Position numbers and translations under genes: made by a program | Origin: Pseudomonadota bacterium | Lineage (GTDB): Bacteria; Pseudomonadota; Alphaproteobacteria; Reyranellales; Reyranellaceae | DNA length: 11,854 nt | NCBI GenBank assembly: GCA_023416135.1 | Contig: JAEZIF010000003.1 | Coordinates: forward strand, 1-11,854 | Direction: 5' to 3' | In this document: positions 1 to 7,586 of the stretch, in pieces | Layout: every line of letters starts with the position of its first letter | How positions within the stretch are numbered: the first letter of the stretch is position 1 | The notes under the pieces: generated by a model | The model's input: only the letters and a program-made list of their open reading frames with translations | Told to the model about the DNA's origin: nothing | Database searches by the model: none

Positions 1-1040
1 AGCCCCAGGAGCTTGAACAGCGGCACCATGATGCTGGCGAAGAACACCAGGGCGGCGAGCGGATACATGCCGGAATCCAGCAGTTCCTCGACGCCGCCCA
101 TGATGGTGCTGGGCTGGCCGGAGCCGAGCTGGATCACGGTCAGCACCGGATAGACGTTGGCCGGGATGTAGAGAACGATGGCCGCCAGCACCAGCGCCCA
201 GGTGCGCGATACGCTGTTGGGCTTACGCTCATGAACCCACGAGCCACAACGCGGGCAATGGCCTTCGGTCTCCGCCGGCACGCAGACCAGCCCGCAACCT
301 TCGCACCCCATTGCGCCCGGTTTCCACGCAAGCGGCGGCGCTTCCGGCATGGGGGCATGCGTCAAGCCGCGCCGCTCGATTTCCTCCCAGACGGCATGCG
401 GATCGAACGCGACCTCGGCCCACACCCAGACGACGGTCAGCACCCCCAGCGCATAGACGGCGGGACCGAGCTCGATGGTCACCAGGTCGCCGAGCTTGGT
501 ATAGGCCACGAACACGCCGAGCAGCAGCACCTCCAGCATGCACCAGGTGTTGAGCCGGCGTGACAGCAGGAACATGTCGCGAATACCGGGCGGCGGACGC
601 CGCATCTTGAGCCCGATCAGCACGTAGAACGTGGCCAGGAACTTGCCGAGCGGCGCGTAGGCCGTCGTAAAGGCCACGGCGATGGCAACCGGCCACAGGC
701 CGCGGGCAACCAGCTCGCGCGGTCCGGACTCGAGAAAGGTCTCGCGCACGATGCCGACGGCCGAGACCTTCATCAGCATGCCCAGCCACACGACGGCGAA
801 CAGCACCATGGCGGCAAAGGTGAGTGCGAGATGCCGGTTCAGAGGGTCGACACGCGTGACGCGTAGCGCGGTGCGGCAGCGCGTGCAGTTACTGCGCAGC
901 CCGGGCGCCATCGCCGGAACGACCTGGAACAAGCCGCAGCCCGGACACTCCCGAAGCTGCGGCCGGGTCATCCGCGCACGGGCGGCGAGCCTCGCGTCAC
1001 GAAAGGACCTGCGGGTCCGTCCGGCGGAGAAAATGCTCAC
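1..1040 (-). CDS. pqiA: PqiA-family integral membrane protein (partial, runs off left edge)
   Basis: Inner-membrane component of the Pqi lipid-transport system, which together with the MCE protein PqiB and the lipoprotein PqiC is thought to move lipids between inner and outer membrane. About 346 codons are visible and the C-terminus lies outside the window. I read the frame by hand from a GTG at 1040 that overlaps the pqiC stop as GTGA, which implies translational coupling; the first ATG would be residue 24. Two zinc-ribbon-like cysteine clusters mark the two PqiA halves: CPGC at 32-35 with CTRC at 52-55, and CEGC at 246-249 with CPRC at 262-265. Each is followed by hydrophobic membrane segments (about 70-90, 115-145, 165-182, 193-210, then from about 281). 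The motif YIPANVYPVLTV after the second cluster is typical of PqiA. No frameshift is seen. The family is clear; the transported lipid is not known from sequence. Confidence 0.9.
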   Translation of the reverse strand, partial: MSIFSAGRTRRSFRDARLAARARMTRPQLRECPGCGLFQVVPAMAPGLRSNCTRCRTALRVTRVDPLNRHLALTFAAMVLFAVVWLGMLMKVSAVGIVRETFLESGPRELVARGLWPVAIAVAFTTAYAPLGKFLATFYVLIGLKMRRPPPGIRDMFLLSRRLNTWCMLEVLLLGVFVAYTKLGDLVTIELGPAVYALGVLTVVWVWAEVAFDPHAVWEEIERRGLTHAPMPEAPPLAWKPGAMGCEGCGLVCVPAETEGHCPRCGSWVHERKPNSVSRTWALVLAAIVLYIPANVYPVLTVIQLGSGQPSTIMGGVEELLDSGMYPLAALVFFASIMVPLFKLLG

Positions 1041-1612
1041 TGCAACAGCGTGGCGATGCCGTCGGCCAGCTCGCCGAGGGCGTCGCTGATCGCCGCCACC
1101 AGGCCCGGCGTGTCCGGGGTGGCGAGCGGCTTGCTGATGGTGAAGGTGCGCGCCGCCGTCCGTCGAGGGCGGTTGAACTCGGCGGCGACCTGGGCGATCA
1201 GGATCAGCGAGCCTGCCTTGTCGGCGTCGAGCCGCTGGACGTTGATGCCGACGATGACGTTGTGATCGACGTTGATGGCACCGCTTTCGCTGTACACCGA
1301 GCTGTTGGGCAGGCGCTGCGACAGCTCGACCACCAGCACACGGCCGATCAGGCTTGCCAGCGGCGCGCCCCACCAGTCGTTGGCGCGGATGTCGAGCTTG
1401 TAGCCTTCCGAGGAGCGCACGATCTCGCGGCGGTCGAGGTAGCTCGCCAAGCCGATATCCTTCAGCAGCACGACCTTCGGCCCGCGCGACAGGGTCGGCC
1501 CGCTGCGCGGCACGATCGTGTAGTAGTTGGGATCCGGGGAGGTGCCGCAGGCCGCAGCGACGAGCGGCAGGCCGAGAGCGAAGCGGCGGCGGCCGAGAGA
1601 GAGGTCCTTCAT
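1037..1612 (-). CDS. pqiC: PqiC-like ABC-type transport auxiliary lipoprotein
   Basis: A 191-residue lipoprotein of the PqiC/DUF330 family, the partner that docks the PqiB tube at the outer membrane in the E. coli system. The N-terminus has a basic stretch (GRRRF at 7-11), a hydrophobic core and a lipobox LVAAAC with the lipidated cysteine at residue 22. The family-typical motif YLDRREIV follows at about residues 58-65, then NDWWGAPL. The ATG start overlaps the pqiB stop as ATGA, and the stop overlaps the pqiA GTG as GTGA, so the three genes are translated as one coupled unit. The RRRF stretch resembles a Tat signal, which would be a variation on the usual Sec export; this is inference. Length matches the family. 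Confidence 0.9.
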   Translation of the reverse strand: MKDLSLGRRRFALGLPLVAAACGTSPDPNYYTIVPRSGPTLSRGPKVVLLKDIGLASYLDRREIVRSSEGYKLDIRANDWWGAPLASLIGRVLVVELSQRLPNSSVYSESGAINVDHNVIVGINVQRLDADKAGSLILIAQVAAEFNRPRRTAARTFTISKPLATPDTPGLVAAISDALGELADGIATLLQ

Positions 1613-3300
1613 TCCCTGCCCGTGTTGGTGCGGCCCTTGATCAGGGCCTCGGGATGGCGTGACAACAGGTCGCTGAGCGCGCGGAGCGAGCGCGCCGTGT
1701 CGGTGAGTTGCGGCAGCAGGCGGTCGAGGTCGCGGCGGAAGCGCGAATCGTCGCCGTACCCGGCTTTGAACGAACCGAACAGGCGATTGGCCGAGGTCAG
1801 CGACTCCTGCAGCTGCTGGGCGATCGCCGGCAGCCGCTTCAGCGCCGGCGAGCCTTCGGTGTCGAGCGTCCGGACGATGTCCTGGACATCGACCATCGCC
1901 TTCTCGAGCGCCGTCAGCGTGCGTTTCATCTGCGCGCCGTTGATCATGGTATCGAGCCCGGCCGTGGCGCCTTCGAGGCTCCTGCCGATCTTGTCGTATT
2001 CGATGCGATTGAGCTTGGTCAGAAGCTCGGCCGCCGATCGCGTGATGGCGTCAAAGCCACCGACTTCCGAGGTGGGGATGATGTAGATGTCGCCCTTCTT
2101 CTCCAGTGCGGCGGGCGGCGCATCGGGCACTTGCTCGAGCGCTATTTCCTTCGAGCCGGTGATGATGCTCGTCGACTGCAGAGTGGCGCGCATGCCGCGC
2201 TTGATCATCTCCTCCGCGAGATTCTCCACGTTGCCTTGTGCGGCCACCGCAATGTTGGCGACTCGGCCGGCTTCGACGCGATAGTGCACCGGCACTACGA
2301 CGCGATCGAGCTTTGGATCGTAGACCAGGTCGACGTCGGTCACCTCGCCTATCCTGAGGCCGTGGAGCGTGACCTGGGCGCCCGGCTCGAGGCCTGCCAC
2401 CGAGCCCGGGAAATACGACAACAGCCGGATCTGTCGCCCGAAGCCGACGGCCCTCGCTTCCTCGAAGTTGCGGTAAAGCGGGAACACCTGGTTTTCGGCG
2501 GCGACCGGCTGCTTGTCGTCGCTCGAGGTCTCGAAGGCAAGGCCGCCGAGCAGCAGCGCCCGGACCGATTCCATGCGGAACTGAACACCGTCTCCGCCGA
2601 ACTTCAGCGATATGCCGGACGCGTTCCAGAACAGCGTGTCGGTGTGGACGTACTGGTCGTAAGGCGCGCGCACGAAGGCGTGGATGGTGACGCGGCTGGC
2701 GAGGTCGCCGATATCCCATCCCAGAACCGTGCCGACCTCGATGTCGCGGAAGAAGATCGGCGAGCCGAGGCTGATCGAGCCCAGCCGCTTGCTGACCAGC
2801 ATGTAGGTCGTGCCCTTGGTCCAGGCCTGCAGCACCGGCGGATCCTGCTCGCCGATGAAGTCGCGCTTGGGCGAGCCTTTCTCGGCCGACGGCCGCATGC
2901 CGATGTAGGAACCGGAGATCAGGGTCTCCAGCCCGGTGATGTTGCCTGCGAACAGCTCGGGCTTGACCACCCAGAAGATCGTCTTGTCGGTGAGCAGCGG
3001 CTCGGCCTCGCGCACCGTCTCGATCGTCACGATCACCTTGGTGAGGTCGGGCGACACGGTGATCCCCTTCACCGTCCCCATGACCACGTTCTTGTATTTG
3101 AGCTGCGACTGCCCGGCGGTGAGGCCGGCGGCGCTGTCGAAGGCGATGGTGATGGTCGGACCCTTCTTGGAAAAGGTATCCCACGCCAGCCAGAGGGCGA
3201 TCAGGCCGGTCAGGATCGGTACGATCCAAATCAACGGAATGCGGCGGCGTCGGTGCACGCCCGCTGTCGGCAACTCTACGCGCCCTCCAGTGTCGGTCAT
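1609..3300 (-). CDS. pqiB: PqiB, MlaD/MCE-domain intermembrane transport protein
   Basis: A 563-residue protein anchored in the inner membrane by one N-terminal segment (about 21-41, after the basic run HRRRR at 16-20). Three MCE (MlaD-like) domains follow at roughly 48-138, 165-258 and 288-392. The C-terminal part, about 410-563, is helical and charged, as in the coiled-coil needle of E. coli PqiB (about 546 aa, three MCE domains). In that family stacked MCE rings form a periplasmic tunnel for lipids. It is the first gene of the pqi operon, 90 bases after ftsK. The start ATG at 3300 has GAAGG a few bases upstream. I see no clear promoter in the 90-base gap; transcription could come from there or from ftsK. 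The gene is intact and confidently assigned. Confidence 0.93.
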   Translation of the reverse strand: MTDTGGRVELPTAGVHRRRRIPLIWIVPILTGLIALWLAWDTFSKKGPTITIAFDSAAGLTAGQSQLKYKNVVMGTVKGITVSPDLTKVIVTIETVREAEPLLTDKTIFWVVKPELFAGNITGLETLISGSYIGMRPSAEKGSPKRDFIGEQDPPVLQAWTKGTTYMLVSKRLGSISLGSPIFFRDIEVGTVLGWDIGDLASRVTIHAFVRAPYDQYVHTDTLFWNASGISLKFGGDGVQFRMESVRALLLGGLAFETSSDDKQPVAAENQVFPLYRNFEEARAVGFGRQIRLLSYFPGSVAGLEPGAQVTLHGLRIGEVTDVDLVYDPKLDRVVVPVHYRVEAGRVANIAVAAQGNVENLAEEMIKRGMRATLQSTSIITGSKEIALEQVPDAPPAALEKKGDIYIIPTSEVGGFDAITRSAAELLTKLNRIEYDKIGRSLEGATAGLDTMINGAQMKRTLTALEKAMVDVQDIVRTLDTEGSPALKRLPAIAQQLQESLTSANRLFGSFKAGYGDDSRFRRDLDRLLPQLTDTARSLRALSDLLSRHPEALIKGRTNTGRE

Positions 3301-3390
3301 CGTGCCTTCAACCTGCTCGCCCCCGGCGGCAACCTAGCTCAAATTCTGCCGGCTGCCACCCGTCGTTGGACGGGATCAGAGTGCAGATTT

Positions 3391-6186
3391 TCACCGCTCC
3401 CGGTCGTCGATGTCGCGCGCCAGCACCTCGCGCTTGCCGACATGGTTGGCCGCGCTGACGACGCCCTCGCGCTCCATGCGCTCGACGATGCGGGCGGCGC
3501 GGTTATAGCCGATCTGCAGATAGCGCTGGATGAAGCTGGTGCTGCACTTGCGCTCGCGCGCCACCAGAGCGATCGCCTGATCGTAGAGCTGGTCGCTCTC
3601 GCCTTCCTCTCCACCCTCGCCCGGCAGGCCGGGTCCGCCTTCCTCGGCGTCGGGGTCGTTGGTGACCGATTCGATGTAGGACGGCGCGCCCTGGGCCCGC
3701 AGATGCCGCACGACCTCCTCGACCTCGCCGTCGGAGACGAACGGACCGTGCACGCGCGCGATCTTGCCGCCGCCCGCCATGTAGAGCATGTCGCCCTGAC
3801 CCAGCAGTTGCTCGCCGCCCTGCTCGCCCAGGATGGTGCGGCTGTCGATCTTGGACGTCACCTGGAAGGAGATGCGGGTCGGAAAGTTGGCCTTGATGGT
3901 GCCGGTGATGACGTCGACCGACGGCCGCTGGGTCGCCATGACCACGTGGATGCCGGCGGCGCGCGCCATCTGGGCGAGCCGCTGCACGGCCGCCTCGATC
4001 TCCTTGCCGGCGACCAGCATCAGGTCGGCCATCTCGTCGATGATGACCACGATGAAGGGCAACGGCGTGAGATCGATCTCCTCTTCCTCGAACACCGGCC
4101 GGCGAGTCTCGGGATCGATGCCGGTCTGGACCTGTCGGGTGAGCGCCTGGCCCTTGCGCTTGGCGTCGCCCAGCCGCTCGTTATATCCCGCGATGTTGCG
4201 CACGCCGAGCGCGCTCATGGCGCGATAGCGATCCTCCATCTCGCGCACCACCCACTTCAGCGCCACGATCGCCTTGCGCGGCTCGGTGACGACCGGCGTG
4301 AGCAGATGCGGGATGTCCTGGTAGACGCTGAGCTCCAGCATCTTGGGATCGATCATGATGAAGCGGCAGCGATCCGGCGGCAGCCTGTAGAGCAGCGACA
4401 GGATCATGGTGTTGACCGCCACCGACTTGCCCGAGCCGGTGGTGCCGCCGATCAACAGATGCGGCATGCGCGCGAGGTCGGCGATCACCGGATCGCCGCC
4501 GATGTCCTTGCCCAGCGCCAGCGGCAGGTTGAGGCGTGTGTCCTCGTAATGCCGCGTCGACAGCAGCTCGCGCAGGAACACCGTCTCGCGCCGCGCGTTG
4601 GGCAGCTCGATGCCGATCACATTGCGGCCCGGCACGGTGGCGACGCGCGCCGACACCGCGCTCATCGAGCGGGCGATATCGTCGGCGAGGCCGATGACGC
4701 GGCTCGACTTGGTGCCGGGCGCGGGCTCGAGCTCGTAGAGCGTCACGACCGGACCCGGCCGCACCTTCACGATCTGGCCTTTCACGCCGAAATCGTCGAG
4801 CACGGTTTCGAGCAGGCGAGCGTTCTGCTCCAGCGCCTCCTCGTCGATCTTGGTCTCGGCCCCGACACGCGAGGGCAGCGAGAGGATGTCGAGCGGCGGC
4901 AGCTTGTACTCGCCGGTCACGAGATCGAGCTCGCGCTGGCCGGCCTTGGCGGCGCGCTTGCCTTGAGCCGCCGACGACTTGCGCGGCACGATGGTGACGC
5001 CGGCGGCCGCGGCAGGCGGCGACGTCTCGGCAGCGAGCGCGTCGGGCGCGAACGGGTTGTCGTCCTCGGCTTCGGCCTCGGGTTGAGCCGCGGTCTGCGG
5101 CTCGGCTACCGGCGCACTGGGCGGCGGCGAGGCGGGAGGCGGCGAGGTCGGCTCGATACGCTCGGCGGCAGGGGCGGCAGGCCGCAGGCGGCCAAGGATC
5201 GGCTCGATACGCAGCCCGGCGACCCGGTCGAACAGGGTGCGCTCCTGCACCGATTCCGCCGCCGTCGGCGGCTGCAGCGGCTGGTGATCCGCCGGCATCT
5301 CGGGGATCTCGCCGGCCGGCCTCTCGATCGGCGCGTACGGCGCGTCGACCATCAGCGATTCGCGCGACGGCAGGGGCGCGCCCTCTTCCGGGATCTGCTC
5401 GAAGCGCGGCGGGAAATGCGCCGGATCGTACTGGCTGGCGTCGATCTCGCCCGGGATTTCGGCGTAGCCGATCGCCGGCGCCGGCAGGTCGGCATCCTGC
5501 GCGGGCGGCGGCGGCTTGCCGCGCCACAGGTCGATGCCCGCGCGCACCGCCCAGGCGGCGCCCAGGAAAGGCGCGCGCAGGATGCGGAAGATCAGCGGCA
5601 AGTCGGTCCGGTTCATGCCGAGCGCCGGCGCCATGGCAATGAAGGCGAGCGCCGCGCAGGCCGGCTCGATCAAGGCGAGACTGCCGCCGCTCGAGTGGGT
5701 CAGCACCAGCTCGCGGAAACGGCCGACGAGCGCCAGCCCGACCAGGCCGCCCGGCCCGGCATGGGTGGCGGCCGCGCCGACGTCGCCCAGCCCGACACAG
5801 GCCACGCTCATCATCAGCAGCGCCAGCAGCAGCAGGGAGAGTCGCAGGCCGAAGAAGCCGAGATAGTGTGTGCGCACCATGCGCACGCCCCAGGTGATCA
5901 ACGCCACCGGCACGAGGATGATGGCGAGCCCGAAGGTCTGCAGCAGGAGGTCGGAGATGTAGGCGCCCGGCACACCGATCATGTTGTGCGGCGCGCGGCC
6001 CGTCGCGTGGTTGAGCGACGGGTCGCCTGGGCTGTAGGTGAACAGCGCCAGCAGCAAGCCGACGCCGAGCGCCGCGACAGCGGCGCCGACCAGCTCCATC
6101 ATGCGCCGCCGCAGGAAATCGCGCCCGCCTTCCGGCAGGATCGCGGTCTTGCGGGGAGCGACGGAGGCGGCGCCGATGATCGCCAT
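3391..6186 (-). CDS. ftsK: FtsK/SpoIIIE DNA translocase
   Basis: A 931-residue septal DNA pump that segregates chromosome ends and activates dimer resolution at the division site. The N-terminal membrane domain has about four to five hydrophobic segments (about 31-50, 83-103, 113-135, 145-163, 172-190). A Pro/Ala/Glu-rich linker spans about 223-430, short compared with that of E. coli FtsK. The motor domain carries Walker A GTTGSGKS at 581-588, Walker B IVVIIDEMADL at 712-722 and ATQRPSVDVITG at 751-762. A C-terminal winged-helix gamma domain at about 866-925 (SFIQRYLQIGYNRAARIVERM region) reads KOPS-type polarity sequences. The ATG at 6186 has a good ribosome-binding site (AGGGGA, 5 bases upstream). 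The upstream aminotransferase ends only 8 bases before, so the two are probably co-transcribed. Confidence 0.97.
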   Translation of the reverse strand: MAIIGAASVAPRKTAILPEGGRDFLRRRMMELVGAAVAALGVGLLLALFTYSPGDPSLNHATGRAPHNMIGVPGAYISDLLLQTFGLAIILVPVALITWGVRMVRTHYLGFFGLRLSLLLLALLMMSVACVGLGDVGAAATHAGPGGLVGLALVGRFRELVLTHSSGGSLALIEPACAALAFIAMAPALGMNRTDLPLIFRILRAPFLGAAWAVRAGIDLWRGKPPPPAQDADLPAPAIGYAEIPGEIDASQYDPAHFPPRFEQIPEEGAPLPSRESLMVDAPYAPIERPAGEIPEMPADHQPLQPPTAAESVQERTLFDRVAGLRIEPILGRLRPAAPAAERIEPTSPPPASPPPSAPVAEPQTAAQPEAEAEDDNPFAPDALAAETSPPAAAAGVTIVPRKSSAAQGKRAAKAGQRELDLVTGEYKLPPLDILSLPSRVGAETKIDEEALEQNARLLETVLDDFGVKGQIVKVRPGPVVTLYELEPAPGTKSSRVIGLADDIARSMSAVSARVATVPGRNVIGIELPNARRETVFLRELLSTRHYEDTRLNLPLALGKDIGGDPVIADLARMPHLLIGGTTGSGKSVAVNTMILSLLYRLPPDRCRFIMIDPKMLELSVYQDIPHLLTPVVTEPRKAIVALKWVVREMEDRYRAMSALGVRNIAGYNERLGDAKRKGQALTRQVQTGIDPETRRPVFEEEEIDLTPLPFIVVIIDEMADLMLVAGKEIEAAVQRLAQMARAAGIHVVMATQRPSVDVITGTIKANFPTRISFQVTSKIDSRTILGEQGGEQLLGQGDMLYMAGGGKIARVHGPFVSDGEVEEVVRHLRAQGAPSYIESVTNDPDAEEGGPGLPGEGGEEGESDQLYDQAIALVARERKCSTSFIQRYLQIGYNRAARIVERMEREGVVSAANHVGKREVLARDIDDRER

Positions 6187-6194
6187 GGCGTCCC

Positions 6195-7400
6195 CTAGAG
6201 CACCGCGGCGAGGCGGGTCATGCCCTCGCGCGTCGTCTGTTCGTCATGCACCAGGGCGACGCGGATGTAGCGTTCGGCGGTGTTGATGCCGTCGATCTCG
6301 CGGCAGACATAGGCGCCGGGCAGCACCTTCACGTGCGCCTCGCGCCACAGCTTGCGGGTCGCTTCCTCGCCGTCACCGACATCGAGCCACAGGAAGAAGC
6401 CGCCGCCCGGCGTGTAGTAGCCGAAGCGGTTGTGAAGAATCTGCTCGGCGACGCGGAAGTTCTTCCGGTACCACTCGCGCGTCTGGATGGGATGCGTCTC
6501 CTCGCGCCACAGCGCCGCCGACGCCTTCTGGACAGCGAACGGGATCTGCGGGCCGCCGTAGGTTCGCCAGCGCAGCGTCATCGCCACCAGTCGCGGATCG
6601 CCGGCCATGAAGCCGGACCGCAGGCCGGCGGCGTTCGAGCGCTTGGACAGCGAATGGAAGACCGCAAGGTTCTTGAACGGATCCTTGCCCCCGGTCGTAT
6701 CCATGGCCAGCGCCGCCTCGAGCGCACCGGGCGGCGGCTCGCGGGTGTAGATCTCGGCGTAGCATTCATCGACCGCCAGCACGGCATCGTGCTCGCGGCA
6801 CTTGGCCAGAAGCTTCTGCAGGTAGTCGATGCTGGCGATGGCGCCCTGCGGGTTGGCGGGCGAGCAGAGATAGACGACCGACATCCGCTTCCACGTCGCC
6901 TCGTCGAGGCCGAGGAAGTCGGGAAGGAAACCGTTGTCGGCATTGGCGTCGACCAGCACCGGCTCGGCGCCCGACAGCACCGCGCCGCCGAGATAGGCCT
7001 GATAAAACGGGTTGGGCAACGCCACGGCCGGCTTTGCGCCCGCCTTCTGCTGCGGCGTCGCCACCGTCGAGATGATGTAGACGCCTTCCTTGCTGCCGGC
7101 AGTCGGAATGACATGCTGCGCCGGATCGAGCAGGCCCGCCGGCAGGCGATAGCGCCGGCTCAGCCATTCGACGATGGCGAGGTTGAGATCGGGCAGGCCC
7201 TGGTTGGGCGGATAGCGGTTCCAGCCGTCGATCTCGTCATTGACGATCTGGCGCGCGAAGGCAGGCATGGCGCCCTGCGGCTCGCCGACCGACATGTTGA
7301 TCAGCGACAGGTGCGCCGGCGGCGCGATCGGAGCGATGAGAGCGTTCAACCGTGCGAACGGAAAATCTGTCAGCGTCTCCGTGAGGCGCGGATTGAACAT
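6195..7400 (-). CDS. PLP-dependent class I/II aminotransferase, DapC-like (succinyldiaminopimelate aminotransferase family)
   Basis: A 401-residue fold-type I aminotransferase. With the ATG at 7400 as residue 1, the N-terminus MFNPRLTETL and the segment DFPFARLNALI match the DapC family closely. The PLP-binding lysine is K253 in HSLSKRSNAAGLRSGF. Supporting active-site residues are N183 in SPANPQG, D211 and Y214 in DECYAE, and R380 near the C-terminus in YIRVALV. The likely role is transamination in lysine and peptidoglycan diaminopimelate synthesis, but related aminotransferases share these motifs, so the substrate is inferred and no symbol is given. An in-frame ATG at 7409 and a TTG at 7436 are alternative starts; I prefer 7400 because homologues begin at the NPRL motif and GGATGG lies about 6 bases upstream. 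ftsK follows 8 bases downstream. Confidence 0.88.
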   Translation of the reverse strand: MFNPRLTETLTDFPFARLNALIAPIAPPAHLSLINMSVGEPQGAMPAFARQIVNDEIDGWNRYPPNQGLPDLNLAIVEWLSRRYRLPAGLLDPAQHVIPTAGSKEGVYIISTVATPQQKAGAKPAVALPNPFYQAYLGGAVLSGAEPVLVDANADNGFLPDFLGLDEATWKRMSVVYLCSPANPQGAIASIDYLQKLLAKCREHDAVLAVDECYAEIYTREPPPGALEAALAMDTTGGKDPFKNLAVFHSLSKRSNAAGLRSGFMAGDPRLVAMTLRWRTYGGPQIPFAVQKASAALWREETHPIQTREWYRKNFRVAEQILHNRFGYYTPGGGFFLWLDVGDGEEATRKLWREAHVKVLPGAYVCREIDGINTAERYIRVALVHDEQTTREGMTRLAAVL

Positions 7401-7484
7401 CGAGACCATCCAATGGGCCCGCGAGGGCCGAAGCAAAGCAATGACGCCGGCGGAAGGGGGCCCGGCCGGGTAAACAATCGCCGC

Positions 7485-7513
7485 ATTCTATGAAACAAAG
7501 CCAATAACAACAA
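7485..7513 (-). promoter_or_regulatory. putative sigma-70 promoter for aminotransferase-ftsK
   Basis: On the minus strand TTGTTG (7513-7508) is followed by a 17-base spacer and TAGAAT (7490-7485), the latter one mismatch from TATAAT. This AT-richer island sits in the 186-base gap between the amtB pseudogene and the aminotransferase start, giving a leader of about 75-80 bases. The rest of the gap shows only a small GC hairpin at 7416-7429. The call rests on motif and position only. Confidence 0.45.
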
Positions 7514-7586
7514 GGGAATAGCCCGCATTCTTCATGCAGGAGAAGGGTTTGGGACCCGCCTCCCGCATGGCCACAAGAACTGGGGC

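Noticed and set aside
3359..3374. CCCGTC/GACGGG hairpin between ftsK and pqiB as a terminator
   Set aside because: The stem is only 6 bp and no T-run follows on the minus strand, so termination is not supported.
1708..6198. A 1496-codon open frame on the plus strand
   Set aside because: It lies antisense to pqiB and ftsK and spans their intergenic gap. The translation is rich in Arg, His, Asp, Ala and Gly with no recognisable domain, as expected of a frame opposite GC-rich codons. Both minus-strand genes have clear family motifs.
6246..7493. 415-codon plus-strand open frame
   Set aside because: Antisense shadow of the aminotransferase gene, with the same low-complexity Arg/Asp/His-rich composition and no domain.
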